From contig NZ_CABVQC010000054.1 in NCBI RefSeq assembly GCF_902499175.1, forward strand, positions 1-64,000: DNA of 64,000 nt, written 5' to 3'. The position numbers were made by a program, and so were the translations under genes. Origin of the DNA: Burkholderia aenigmatica. Lineage in GTDB: Bacteria > Pseudomonadota > Gammaproteobacteria > Burkholderiales > Burkholderiaceae. The notes below the pieces were generated by a model. It was given only the letters and a program-made list of their open reading frames with translations, had not been told where the DNA came from and searched no databases. This document shows, piece by piece, positions 47,868-57,169 of the stretch. Positions within the stretch are counted from its first letter, which is position 1, and each line of letters opens with the position of its first letter.

Positions 47868-49439
47868 ATGTCCCAGTCTTCACCGGCGTCGCGCGCGGGC
47901 GCGGCGGCCGCCCCGCGCACCGGCGCCCGCCTGCCGGCCGCCGCGACGCTCGCCGTCGCGTCCGCAACCTGCTCGCTGATCGTGCTCGACACGAACGTCG
48001 TCGCCGTGTCGCTGCCGAGCATCGCGCGCAGTTTCCATGCGAGCTTCGCCGAGATCGAATGGGTCGTGAGCGCGTACATGACCGCGTTCGCCGCGTGCCT
48101 GCTGCCGGCCGGCGGGCTCGCCGACCGCTTCGGGCGCAAGCGGATGCTGGGCGCGGGGCTCGCGCTGTTCTTTCTCGCGTCGCTCGGCTGCGGCGTTGCG
48201 CCATCGGCCGGCTGGCTGATCGCCGCGCGAGCGGTGAAGGGCGGCGGCGCCGCGCTGCTGCTGACGGCCGCGCTTGCCGTGATCGCGAACCGTTTTCCGG
48301 ACGGGCGCGAGCGGGCGCGCGCGTGGGCGATCTGGGGCATGTGCATGGGGATCGCGACGGCCATCGCGCCGCTCGTCGGCGGCGCGATCACGCAATGGAT
48401 CGGCTGGCGCTGGGTGTTCCTGCTGAACCTGCCCGTCTGCCTGCTGCTCGCGGCCGGCGCGCGTGTCGCGATCGACGAGTCGCGCGATCCGCACGCGAAA
48501 CGCGTGGATGCGGCCGGCAGCCTGCTGTTCGGCGCGGCGCTCGCGTGCGCGATCGCGGCGCTGATCGGCGCACCGTCGCACGGCTGGCTGTCGGCCGCGA
48601 CGCTCGGCCGGCTCGCGCTCGCCGCCGCGCTGTGCGCGGCGTTCGTCGGCGCGGAGCGCTGGCAGGCGCGGCCGATGATCGATCTCGCGCTGTTCCGCCA
48701 GCCGCGCTTCGTCGGTGCCGTGCTCGCGATGTTCGGCTATGCGGCGTGCGCGCAGGTGATGATGACGTTCCTGCCGCTGTACCTGCAGAACGCGTTCGGG
48801 ATGTCGGCGATCGACGCGGGGCTCGGCATGCTGCCATTCGCGTTCGCGATGATCGCCGGGCCGTCGCTCGGCGCGGCGCTTGCCGCGCGCGTGTCGTCCG
48901 GCGGCGTGCTGGCGGGCGGGCTCGCGCTGATCGGCGCGGGCAACCTCGCGACCGCGGCGCTGACGGCCAGCGGCGACTACCGGCTCGTCGCGATCGGCAT
49001 GTTCGTGACGGGCTGCGGCGCGGGCATCATGAACGGCGACACGCAGAAGGCGATCATGGCGTGCGTGCCGCCGAACCGCACGGGCATGGCGTCGGGCATC
49101 AGCACGACGACGCGCTTCTCGGCGATCGTGACGGCCGTCGGCGTGCTCGGCGCGGTGCTGGCGGCGAGCACGCAGGCGCGGCTCGACCGGCTGCTGTCCG
49201 CCGCGCCCGGCCTGCGCGCGTTCGCCGACGCGCCGTTCATGTCGAGCCTGCTGGCCGGCGACCTGGCGCGGGCGCTCGAGCGCGTGCCGTCGTCGGCCGC
49301 CGGTGCGCTCGCGCAGGCGGCGCCCGTCGCGTTCGCGAGCGGGTTCGCCGATGCGCTGACGGTGAGCGGCGTGCTTGCGCTGGTCGCGGCCGTCGTTGCC
49401 TACAAGTTGCTTACGCAACCGATGCGCGACGGCGCGTGA
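47868..49439 (+). CDS. MFS transporter, DHA2 (14-helix) drug exporter type
   Basis: A 523-residue major facilitator with 14 predicted helices. Motif A is GGLADRFGRKRM after the second helix, LDTNVVAVSLPSIARSF at helix 1 corresponds to motif D1, and the helix 5 region reads GMCMGIATAIAPLVGGAITQ (motif C of antiporters). EmrB/QacA-type proteins export organic cations, acids or antibiotics in exchange for protons. The last 80 residues include a periplasmic loop and the final helix VLALVAAVVAYKLL. ATG 47868 follows CGGAGTAGCC. It is divergent from a LysR regulator that is likely to control it, and is followed by an AEC transporter gene 87 bases on. Confidence 0.93.
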   Translation: MSQSSPASRAGAAAAPRTGARLPAAATLAVASATCSLIVLDTNVVAVSLPSIARSFHASFAEIEWVVSAYMTAFAACLLPAGGLADRFGRKRMLGAGLALFFLASLGCGVAPSAGWLIAARAVKGGGAALLLTAALAVIANRFPDGRERARAWAIWGMCMGIATAIAPLVGGAITQWIGWRWVFLLNLPVCLLLAAGARVAIDESRDPHAKRVDAAGSLLFGAALACAIAALIGAPSHGWLSAATLGRLALAAALCAAFVGAERWQARPMIDLALFRQPRFVGAVLAMFGYAACAQVMMTFLPLYLQNAFGMSAIDAGLGMLPFAFAMIAGPSLGAALAARVSSGGVLAGGLALIGAGNLATAALTASGDYRLVAIGMFVTGCGAGIMNGDTQKAIMACVPPNRTGMASGISTTTRFSAIVTAVGVLGAVLAASTQARLDRLLSAAPGLRAFADAPFMSSLLAGDLARALERVPSSAAGALAQAAPVAFASGFADALTVSGVLALVAAVVAYKLLTQPMRDGA

Positions 49440-49526
49440 CGCACGGCGCGGCACGCGCCGCGCATTGGACGCGACCCGGCGGAACCATTAAGCTGGCGCG
49501 TTCCGGTTTCACGCAGCGTATTCAAG

Positions 49527-50468
49527 ATGTCATCGACGATCGAGATTCTGTTACCCGTGTTCGGGCTGATCGCGGCTGGGTTTCTGTGCCGCCGGCGCGG
49601 CGTACTCGGGCCCGCCGCGGCCTCGGAACTGAACCGGGTTGTCGTCTGGCTCGCGCTGCCCGCGCTGCTGTTCCAGATCATGGCGCACGCGTCGTGGCAC
49701 CAGCTGTATCAGCCGGCCTTCGTGGCGACGTTCGCGCTGACCTGCGCGCTCGTGTTCGCCGGGGTGCTCGCGTGGCGCCTGTTCGCGGGGCGCGGGCTCG
49801 CCGATGCGAGCATCGACGCGATCGCCGCGTCGTATCCGAACACCGGCTATCTCGGCTTCCCGCTGTGCCTGCTCGCATTCGGCACCGACAGCCTCACGCC
49901 GACCACGATCGCGACCATCCTCGTGGCGTGCGTGCTGTTCGCCGGTGCGATCGTGCTGATCGAGATCGGACTGCAGCGCGACCGCGCGCCGCTGAAGCTG
50001 ATGTGGAAGGTGGTCGGCGCGCTGCTGCGCAATCCGCTGATCGTCGCGCCGCTGGCGGGCGTTTGCGTGTCGGCCGCGCGGGTGCCGCTCGGCGCGCCGG
50101 TCGAGACCTTCCTCAAGCTGCTCGGCGCGGCCGCAAGCCCGTGCGCGCTCGTCAGCCTCGGGCTGTTTCTCGCGGAAAAGCGCGACCCGACCGGTGCCGC
50201 GCCGCGCGGCAGCATCGCGCTGACGGCGGTCAAGCTGTTCGTGCAGCCGGCGCTGGCGTGGTGGCTCGGCGTGCGCGTGTTCGCGATGCCGCCGGTGCTC
50301 GCGCAGATCGCGGTCGTGCTGGCGGCGCTGCCGACCGGCACGGGGCCGTACATGCTCGCCGAGTTCTACGGCCGCGAAGCGCACGTGACGTCGCGCACGA
50401 TCCTGTTGTCGACGCTCGGGTCGATCGTCTCGCTGTCGGTGCTGCTCGTGATCGCGCGGCATGCGTGA
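49527..50468 (+). CDS. AEC family transporter (auxin efflux carrier-like)
   Basis: A 313-residue membrane protein with about ten helices arranged as two inverted repeats of five. The first helix IEILLPVFGLIAAGFLCRRR, the SYPNTGYLGFPLCLLAFG segment and the C-terminal AALPTGTGPYMLAEFYG are typical of the AEC/MdcF group. Bacterial members move small carboxylates such as malonate or malate; the substrate here is unknown. ATG 49527 is the first in frame. It follows the MFS gene by 87 bases on the same strand and converges with the DUF1090 gene. It could be co-transcribed with the exporter but no shared function is evident. Confidence 0.9.
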   Translation: MSSTIEILLPVFGLIAAGFLCRRRGVLGPAAASELNRVVVWLALPALLFQIMAHASWHQLYQPAFVATFALTCALVFAGVLAWRLFAGRGLADASIDAIAASYPNTGYLGFPLCLLAFGTDSLTPTTIATILVACVLFAGAIVLIEIGLQRDRAPLKLMWKVVGALLRNPLIVAPLAGVCVSAARVPLGAPVETFLKLLGAAASPCALVSLGLFLAEKRDPTGAAPRGSIALTAVKLFVQPALAWWLGVRVFAMPPVLAQIAVVLAALPTGTGPYMLAEFYGREAHVTSRTILLSTLGSIVSLSVLLVIARHA

Positions 50469-50510
50469 GTTGATGCGTACCGCCGGCGGGCGTCGCGCAT
50501 CGCGATCTCG

Positions 50511-50942
50511 TCAGCGCCGCAGCGCGTCGCGAGCGGCCTGCGCTTCGTGAAGATCGCGGACGGCCTTGTCCAGGTCGTGCTGTTTGTTCGCGAGCTTGCG
50601 CTGCGCCTTCGCGGCCTTGCGGGCGTCGCCGCGCGCGTCGGCCGCGTGCAGGTCCGTTTCGGCCTGATGCCTGGCGTCCTGCGCGTTGCGGACATCGCGC
50701 TGGCGGTCGTCGACCTTGCGCTCGACACGGGCTAGCTGGCCGGTGTCCGTGCAGTTGGCCCTGACGCGTTCGAGCGCGATCTGCTGGTTCATCGCCTGCT
50801 GCGTGTTGCCGTAGCGTTTCGCGTAATCGATCTGCGTCTGTCGTGCGCGGATGCGCGTCGCGCAATCCTGCGTTGCTGCGAACGCGCTCGAATGAACGAG
50901 CAGCATGAGCGGGAGGGCAGCGGCGATCAGGGTTCTTTTCAT
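50511..50942 (-). CDS. DUF1090 periplasmic protein
   Basis: A 143-residue protein of the DUF1090 (YqjC-like) family. The signal peptide is MKRTLIAAALPLMLLVHSSAFA, cleaved near residue 22. The mature part begins ATQDCATRIRARQTQIDYAK and is followed by a CTDTGQL segment, then a long charged heptad-like helix (residues about 75-135) consistent with coiled coil: DDRQRDVRNAQDARHQAETD and RKLANKQHDLDKAVRDLHEA. Two cysteines, in QDCATR and ANCTDT, are conserved in the family and may pair. ATG 50942 starts the signal peptide. Function of the family is unknown. It is downstream of the fimbrial operon on the same strand but separated by 125 bases. Confidence 0.88.
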   Translation of the reverse strand: MKRTLIAAALPLMLLVHSSAFAATQDCATRIRARQTQIDYAKRYGNTQQAMNQQIALERVRANCTDTGQLARVERKVDDRQRDVRNAQDARHQAETDLHAADARGDARKAAKAQRKLANKQHDLDKAVRDLHEAQAARDALRR

Positions 50943-51067
50943 CGTATGTCCTGGTGGGTATTCGGTGCTGCCTGGTGTGCATCCGTCGGTTGGTACTCTG
51001 CCGACTCGGCCACGGCCGGGTAAATCAGACGGGTCTGGCAACCGGTGCGCATCGGGAAGCGCAACTG

Positions 51068-52012
51068 TTACTTGCGCGCGCGCATTTCATCGAGACTGTC
51101 GGTTGACGATCTGGTTGCGTTCGAACCTGCGGGGGACGTATCGGCCTGTACGGCATCGGACGCTGGACCAGAATCGCACGCGACGTCACCCGAACACGCA
51201 CCGACGCGCACCGTGCGGGTGTCGGCGTCAGGATTGCCGTCGTCGCCGATCAGCGAGAAGGTGACGCGCGCGACCGCGCCAGGGGATGCACGCCATGCGT
51301 CGAACGTGACGGTCGTGCGGGAAAGCGGCGCGATCATGTCAGGAACCGCTTGCTTCGCGGCGTCGCCCAGCGAGACCTGCACCGCGCCGATCGTCGCGTA
51401 ATACGGAGTGGGATTGTCGATCGTCAGCGCGAGCCCGCGGCGCGCGGGCGCGAGCGACAGCACGAGTTTCCGCAGTCGGCTCGCGCCCGGATCGGCGAGA
51501 CCGGCCGGGCGAACGAACAGCTTGATCTGGGTGCGCATCGTGACGGTTACGGTCTGTTGGTCATGCCCCCAGTCCTTCGGCGTGGCAGGGATCTCGTACA
51601 GGTTGAGCCAGCGCAGCGATTCGCGGTCCGTCGGCAGCGGATCGCCGGCATTGATCAGCCGCAGGCTCGTCTGGTCGTGCGGCGCCATGCGGAAGATCGG
51701 CGGCAACGCGACGACCGGCGCGCTCGACGATTGCGGTATTGACCGGATGTCGCCGTCGTCCACCCAGGCCTGAACGAGCACGGGGTACGTGTTCAGGTTG
51801 TAGAGCTGGACCGACTGCTCGGCTGCGTCGGCGGCGAAGACGATGCGGGAGACTTCCGGCGTCACGCCCGCGACCGCAGAGGCGATTGCGCCGACGCACA
51901 GCGCGGCGCACGCGATGTGGCGGCCGGCTCGTTGCGCGCGCGATGCCCATCTCCAGGCGCCGTGCAAACGGGCCGATACGACGGCCGCACCCCGTCGAAC
52001 GTCATTGCACAC
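51068..52012 (-). CDS. Second fimbrial periplasmic chaperone
   Basis: A 314-residue PapD-like chaperone. After an unusually long N-terminus the signal-like core RHIACAALCVGAIASAVAG leads into VTPEVSRIVFAADAAEQSVQ, the first strand of the chaperone, followed by the family segments NTYPVLVQAWVDDGD, PPIFRMAPHDQTSLRLI (the basic/hydrophobic subunit-binding strand) and MRTQIKLFVRPAGLAD. The start is GTG 52012, overlapping the tip-subunit gene by 11 bases. The C-terminus is extended by about 45 polar residues (after RTVRVGACSGDV) not typical of the family. Having a second chaperone after the tip gene suggests that it specifically folds that large subunit. Confidence 0.88.
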   Translation of the reverse strand: MCNDVRRGAAVVSARLHGAWRWASRAQRAGRHIACAALCVGAIASAVAGVTPEVSRIVFAADAAEQSVQLYNLNTYPVLVQAWVDDGDIRSIPQSSSAPVVALPPIFRMAPHDQTSLRLINAGDPLPTDRESLRWLNLYEIPATPKDWGHDQQTVTVTMRTQIKLFVRPAGLADPGASRLRKLVLSLAPARRGLALTIDNPTPYYATIGAVQVSLGDAAKQAVPDMIAPLSRTTVTFDAWRASPGAVARVTFSLIGDDGNPDADTRTVRVGACSGDVACDSGPASDAVQADTSPAGSNATRSSTDSLDEMRARK

Positions 52013-53426
52013 GGACGATCACCTGCGCGCTGGCTTGGTAGCGGCCCGCCGTCACCGGCGTCGAACCCGGTGCGAATGCCTTGAAGGTCGCATTGATGAC
52101 GCGCGTGTAGCTCGTCTGCCCGTTGACGGTCGATTCGGCCGTCGTGTCGTTCAGCACGGGATCCCAGCCGTCCGCGGCGCCGCCCGTCGTCACGTACTGG
52201 TTGCTCAGGAAATCCAGCGTGGCGCCGCCCGGCCGCGACAGCGCGACGCCGACGCCGGTCGCGACGCCTGGGTCGGTGCCATAGCCGTTCGACAGCAGGT
52301 ACGTGACGGCACTGCCCGAGGTCTTCAGGCCCGCGTTGATCGCCTGCTGGACGTTCGCCGGCGCTGCGAGGATCCCGAGCGCGGTCTGGTTGGCCGCCGT
52401 TCCGCTCACGAAGGCGCTCATGCCGCTCGGCGTCACGCTCTGGCATTCGATCCGTACCGTGATAGGCAATTGCCGGGAGCCACCCTGTGCCAGCTCGCTG
52501 ACCGACATCGTCGGAAACAGGATCATCGGCGTCGTATTGGTGACCGCGCACGTCGCGGCGCGCCGCACGGTGATGTTGCCGTACGGATTGATCGCGGCCG
52601 GCCAGTCGCCGTACCAGCCCGAATAATTGGTCGCGGAATCGGCACCGACGAACAGGCCGCTGGCGGGAATCGTGCCGGATGCGCCGCCGCGAAACGCGCT
52701 GTACGCGAACGGCTGCGATTCGGCCCACGCGCCCGTCGACCGGTTGCCGCCGTTCGGGCAGTTGCTGCACTTGAACAGCTCGACCTTGTACGCGCTGAAG
52801 TTCTTGGTCTTGACGAGGTACCAGCCCTGGCTATCGACGTCCAGGCCGGTCAGCGGCCGTGCCTGCCAGTAGCGTGTCGTGGTCTGGCCCGTCGTCATGT
52901 TCGTGACGCGGAACACGACGCCGGCATAGCGCGACTGGTACGTGCCCGGGACACCCGAGATGGCGCTGACGTCATTGCCGCCGGCGCTCGCGTTGTCGCC
53001 GTTGGTCGCGAAGTATTCGAACATCGTGCCGGCGGAATCGGGCGAGCAGCGGTACAGCACCTGCTCGGGGCCGTAGCTGCCGGTGCCGTTCGAGCCGAGG
53101 TTGTAGACCGGCGAGACGAGGCTGGCGAGCAGCGTGCCTTCCGGGACGAACGATGACGTATCGATGTTGATCGTCATCTTGTACGCGCCGGCGCCTGCGG
53201 TGTCGATCGCACCGGACCAGGGCCGCGCGATCGTGCCCGGGTCGGTGTAGTACGGTGAATTGACGCCGGTGGTCAACCCGGTGATCCTGAAGCAGCCGCG
53301 GGACGTGGATTGCGCGCGGGCCGGCGAGACGCCGATGGCGAGCGCCGCGATCGCCAGTGCGGCGAGCAGCGCACCGCGGTATCGCCGTGCGACGGATCGG
53401 CCTTCCTGGGTCGAACGGTACGACAT
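52002..53426 (-). CDS. Fimbrial tip adhesin/minor subunit
   Basis: A 474-residue two-domain pilus protein. The signal peptide core ALLAALAIAALAIGVSPARA ends at about residue 38. The N-terminal lectin-like part (about 40-280) holds cysteines in RGCFRITG, YRCSPDSAG and FKCSNCPNG, and the C-terminal pilin domain (about 300-474) begins CAVTNTTPMILFPTMSVSEL and ends QASAQVIVRVQ, the donor-strand region of chaperone-usher subunits. Size and domain plan match FimH-type tip adhesins. ATG 53426 has GGAGTG eight bases upstream. It follows the usher by 95 bases. Receptor specificity cannot be read from sequence. Confidence 0.85.
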   Translation of the reverse strand: MSYRSTQEGRSVARRYRGALLAALAIAALAIGVSPARAQSTSRGCFRITGLTTGVNSPYYTDPGTIARPWSGAIDTAGAGAYKMTINIDTSSFVPEGTLLASLVSPVYNLGSNGTGSYGPEQVLYRCSPDSAGTMFEYFATNGDNASAGGNDVSAISGVPGTYQSRYAGVVFRVTNMTTGQTTTRYWQARPLTGLDVDSQGWYLVKTKNFSAYKVELFKCSNCPNGGNRSTGAWAESQPFAYSAFRGGASGTIPASGLFVGADSATNYSGWYGDWPAAINPYGNITVRRAATCAVTNTTPMILFPTMSVSELAQGGSRQLPITVRIECQSVTPSGMSAFVSGTAANQTALGILAAPANVQQAINAGLKTSGSAVTYLLSNGYGTDPGVATGVGVALSRPGGATLDFLSNQYVTTGGAADGWDPVLNDTTAESTVNGQTSYTRVINATFKAFAPGSTPVTAGRYQASAQVIVRVQ

Positions 53427-53521
53427 GAATGACACTCCTCCTGAGGTCGATCGCGACGTGCGTCGCGACCCGTTTCGATGGATGCCGCGCGGGGGCGAGC
53501 GGCGGTGGTCCGCGCAGCCGG

Positions 53522-56305
53522 TCATTTCAGCGCGAGCGGCAGGCATTGCGCGCGGATGCGCATGATCGGCGCCTTCGCCGCCGACGGCGCGGGCAGGTCG
53601 TAGCGCATCGCGCACTGGTCCTCGCGCCGCTTGCCCCAGCGGACCTTGACCGTGCCGTGCGCCGACGGCACGCGCGCATAGGCAAGCCCGCCTTGCCCGA
53701 CCACGCCGATCGACGCGCCCTTGTCGTCCAGCACGTCCGCGCCCAGCGGCAGTCGTTCGCCGTCGGCGCGCGCGCCCTGGATCAGGACCGCATGGCCGGT
53801 CAGCGTCGCGAACTTGAGCAGCACGGCCGAGCCCGCATACGGCGCGACTCGTACCTGGTTGCCGGTCAGCTCGGTGTCGCGGTCGATGCCTTGCGTGTCG
53901 AGCGCAACGTCCGTGTAGCGGTAGGGCGTGAGCGACGGCACGATCGCGTAGCCGAAGCGGTCGACGCGCGCGCCCATCCCGCTGCGCACGGTCGCGCCTC
54001 GCGCGCCCTTGGCCTCGACGATGCCGAACGTATCGCCGAGATACGGCCCGAGCGTGACGCCGCCGCGGTGCGCGACGATCGCGCCGCGTGCGGTGGCGCC
54101 GGCCTGCCAGAAATGATCGCCGTTCGAATAGCTGGCGCCCGCCGTGATCATCGACAGGTTCTTCTGCAGGTTGCCGCTGTAGGTGCGCGCGCCGTTGCGC
54201 GTTTCGCCGGACAGGCTGAGGCCGTAGCTGAGCGTCTGCGCACGGTCGGCAATGCCGCTGAGCGATGCCTGGTACGACGTGCCCTGATCGTTGCCGTGCG
54301 ACACGCTGCCCGACAGCGATGCGGTGCGCGGCCCCGACCCGAGCGGGATCGAGAGGGTCAGCATCAGCACGTTGCTCGTCCGCATGTCCGCGCCGGCCCG
54401 CCCGTAGCCGGGCAGCAGGTTCTGCATCGGCCCGCTGTCCGGCGCGACGGCGGTGGCCGTCTTCTGCCGGACGAACGACAGGTTGTAGCTGATCGACCGG
54501 TAGTGGTTGTTGTAGCTGAGCTGGACCTGCGTGTCGTGCGGCCGCGATTCGTAGTAGCTGCTGGTCGTGGCGGACAGCGACAGCGCGCCGTACTTGCCGA
54601 AATCCTGGTTCACGTTGAGCGTGAACTGGTCGCGCTGCTGGTAGGTCGACGACGCCCAGGTTTCGCCGCGCCGGTACGCTTCGCGCGCGCTGAGCGCGTC
54701 GATGAACTCGCGATAGCCTTTCGTCGAATAGCGATAGCCGGCCAGCGAGAAGGTCGTCTGGGTCGGCGTGAAGGTGTGGCTGTACGTGACGGAGCTCATC
54801 CAGCCATTCAGCCAGCCGCCCTGGGCGTTGCGCGCGTGGGACCAGGTCGTGTTCCAGCCGAACGCGCCGATCCAGGTGCCGAGCACGGCGCCAGCCAGCG
54901 CCGACTGATAGTCGGGCGAGACGCGTACGGCACCGTTGGCCGTCAGCGAATTGGTCAGGCCGCGCTGGTAGGTCAGGTCGGCGAACTTCGCGTGCGAGCC
55001 TTCGATCTGCCGCACCTGGCCGAGCGTGACGCTGTAGTGCGACACGCCGGGGCGCATCGAATTCGGCACCGCGGAGAACGGCACCGTGAAGCGCGACACC
55101 TGGCCATTCGCCTCGTGCACCTCGACGTCGAGATCGCCCTGGTAGCTGGTCGGGTTCAGGTCCGCGATCCGGAACGGGCCGGGGGCGACCGTTGTCTGAT
55201 AGATCACGTGGCCGTTCTGGTTCACGACGACGCGCGCGTTGGTCTGCGCGACACCGTTGATGACCGGCGCATAGCCGCGCATCGAGTCGGGCAGCATGCG
55301 ATCGTCGGATTCCAGGCGGACGCCCGTATAGCCGACGGTGCTGAACAGGCTGCCGCTCGTGAAGCTCTGGCCGACGGTGAGCTGGCTGCGCAGGCCGATC
55401 AGCGGTCGCTCCGCATAGGTGCGGATGTTGTTCCAGCGGCTGATGCTGTTGCCGGTGCCGCCATTGTAGGTGAACGACGACTGCTGGCGCACCCGCCACA
55501 GGTCGACGTTTACACCGGCATTGAGGCCCGTGTAGACCGAATTCGCGCGCACGCCGTACGCCGACGACGTGTAGTAGCTCGCGTCGTAGTTCACGTATGC
55601 GGCGGTTTCGCCCGCGTCCAGCGACGCTGGATCGACTGCGCCGCGTGGCGCGACCTTCATCTCGAGTTGCGGGACGCTGATGTCGAGCCGCAGGCGAGAC
55701 AGGTCGAACGTGGTCCGCGCGTCCGGCACGCGCTTCGTCAGCGGGCCGCAGAATGCTGGCGGTGCATCCGCCGGGGGCGTGTCCGCGTGATCGGGTGTCG
55801 GTTCGGGCAAGAGCCGCGTATCGTCGGGAGCGTCCTGCCCGGGCGCGGCGTGTGGCATGCGGGCATCCGCGACGTCGCGCAGCAGCACGCCCGCGGACGT
55901 CAGCAGCGCATCGCTCAGGCACGGGTAAAGCTCGCCGTCATCGGCGTTGCGGAACGTGATGTCGCGCCGCGAAACGAAGCGATCGTTCACGTACAGATCG
56001 ACCTGGTATCGCCCGGGATCGGCGGCATGCGTGCGGTTGAAACGCTCGATGTTGGCGACGCCGAGCGGCGTGCCCAGCAGCAGCCGGCTGTCGAAGTTGT
56101 ACGCGAGCGTGGTTGCGCCGTCGGCCTCGCGGCCGACCGGTGCTGCCTGGAGCGCGTGGGCGGGGGGCGCGAGGACGAGCGCGACGGCGAGCAGCGACAG
56201 GCGTGCGTAGCAGGGTGCTTCGCCGGTCGAACAGGCTGCGCGGACCGGCGTGGCGCGAGGTCCGGTGCGGCGAGTTTGTCGCGGGTTTCGATGGGTCCGC
56301 GTCAT
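53522..56305 (-). CDS. Fimbrial outer membrane usher (FimD-like)
   Basis: A 927-residue usher that threads chaperone-subunit complexes through the outer membrane. Visible parts are an N-terminal chaperone-binding domain (YNFDSRLLLG, GRYQVDLYVNDRFV), the 24-strand barrel with the plug, marked by GTGNSISRWNNIRTYAER and SDDRMLPDSMRGYAPVINGV, and the C-terminal domains ending QCAMRYDLPAP and IRAQCLPLALK with their conserved cysteines. The leader is long: residues 1-52, with the hydrophobic core ARLSLLAVALVLAPPAHA. ATG 56305 overlaps the stop of the chaperone gene (ATGA), which supports the start. Third gene of the five-gene fimbrial operon. Confidence 0.95.
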   Translation of the reverse strand: MTRTHRNPRQTRRTGPRATPVRAACSTGEAPCYARLSLLAVALVLAPPAHALQAAPVGREADGATTLAYNFDSRLLLGTPLGVANIERFNRTHAADPGRYQVDLYVNDRFVSRRDITFRNADDGELYPCLSDALLTSAGVLLRDVADARMPHAAPGQDAPDDTRLLPEPTPDHADTPPADAPPAFCGPLTKRVPDARTTFDLSRLRLDISVPQLEMKVAPRGAVDPASLDAGETAAYVNYDASYYTSSAYGVRANSVYTGLNAGVNVDLWRVRQQSSFTYNGGTGNSISRWNNIRTYAERPLIGLRSQLTVGQSFTSGSLFSTVGYTGVRLESDDRMLPDSMRGYAPVINGVAQTNARVVVNQNGHVIYQTTVAPGPFRIADLNPTSYQGDLDVEVHEANGQVSRFTVPFSAVPNSMRPGVSHYSVTLGQVRQIEGSHAKFADLTYQRGLTNSLTANGAVRVSPDYQSALAGAVLGTWIGAFGWNTTWSHARNAQGGWLNGWMSSVTYSHTFTPTQTTFSLAGYRYSTKGYREFIDALSAREAYRRGETWASSTYQQRDQFTLNVNQDFGKYGALSLSATTSSYYESRPHDTQVQLSYNNHYRSISYNLSFVRQKTATAVAPDSGPMQNLLPGYGRAGADMRTSNVLMLTLSIPLGSGPRTASLSGSVSHGNDQGTSYQASLSGIADRAQTLSYGLSLSGETRNGARTYSGNLQKNLSMITAGASYSNGDHFWQAGATARGAIVAHRGGVTLGPYLGDTFGIVEAKGARGATVRSGMGARVDRFGYAIVPSLTPYRYTDVALDTQGIDRDTELTGNQVRVAPYAGSAVLLKFATLTGHAVLIQGARADGERLPLGADVLDDKGASIGVVGQGGLAYARVPSAHGTVKVRWGKRREDQCAMRYDLPAPSAAKAPIMRIRAQCLPLALK

Positions 56306-57060
56306 TTATCGGGCTGGCCGGTCGAGCGATATTCGTGCGTGTCGATCGCGCCGTAGTCGTTGACGTAGCGAATCGTGATTTTTGCTGCATCGGGGCCGGG
56401 CAGGCAGGCGCCGTTCAGCACCCAGCGCGCACCCGAGCGCGGCGCGACAATATCCGCGGTGAACGTGGCGACCTGCGTGCCGCACATGGCGCTGCCGCCG
56501 AGGACCGACACGAAGTAGCCGGTGGGGTTGTCCAGCACGACGCGCGTCTTGCCGTCGTGCCGGTCGAGACGCAGCGTGAGCTTGTCCGGCGCCGTTTCCG
56601 GCGAGCCTTCGATCGTCGCGGGACGGTAGAACACCTTGATCCGGTTGCGCAGCATCACCAGCATCCGGTTCTGGTTCGAGTAGGCCGCATTCAGCGACGG
56701 AATCTGAAGGCTGTTGAGATAGAAGATAGATTCGTGATCTTGAGGAAGATCTCGGCCGACGAAGATCAGCCGGACCGTCTGCCCGGTCTTCGGTTCGATC
56801 CGGAAGATCGGCGGATTGACCACGAACGGCGCGTTGGCGGTATCGGGCGTCGAGTTCGCATCGCCGGCGTCGACCCACACCTGCATGACGCTCGGAGAAT
56901 CGTCCAGGTTCGTGAACTGAAGGTTCTGTTCTTTCGCGTTGCCTGCAAAGATCACGCGTGTGTTTGTCATCACGACGCTGGCGGCGGCAACGCTTGCGTG
57001 GCAAGCGCAAATCGCCAGCAGCGCCGAGCCGAGCACATTCAGGGTGTGCGGTCGGTTCAT
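56302..57060 (-). CDS. Fimbrial periplasmic chaperone
   Basis: A 252-residue PapD-like chaperone with signal peptide LNVLGSALLAICACHASVAAA. The mature sequence starts SVVMTNTRVIFAGNAKEQNL and contains SVMQVWVDAGDANSTPD, the subunit-binding strand PPIFRIEPKTGQTVRLIF, ESIFYLNSLQIPSLN and LRNRIKVFYRPATIE, all diagnostic for the family. It should cap and fold the pilin subunits in the periplasm before delivery to the usher, whose gene overlaps it by four bases. ATG 57060 starts the signal peptide. It lies 109 bases after the major subunit gene, a gap that often contains an attenuating hairpin; only a weak one is visible here. Confidence 0.94.
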   Translation of the reverse strand: MNRPHTLNVLGSALLAICACHASVAAASVVMTNTRVIFAGNAKEQNLQFTNLDDSPSVMQVWVDAGDANSTPDTANAPFVVNPPIFRIEPKTGQTVRLIFVGRDLPQDHESIFYLNSLQIPSLNAAYSNQNRMLVMLRNRIKVFYRPATIEGSPETAPDKLTLRLDRHDGKTRVVLDNPTGYFVSVLGGSAMCGTQVATFTADIVAPRSGARWVLNGACLPGPDAAKITIRYVNDYGAIDTHEYRSTGQPDK

Positions 57061-57169
57061 CGGCTTCCCCGCGGGTGGTCTGGTTTTTGTCTGGTCTGGA
57101 GGGCGCGCAGGAGCGCGGCAGCTACGCGCGAGGTTCCGAGGCAGGAAGGCGAAGCGCCGCGTCGAGCGA

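Noticed and set aside
53429..56356. Open frame of about 975 codons antisense to the usher
   Set aside because: The usher frame has clear family motifs and signal peptide; the antisense frame is compositionally artificial.
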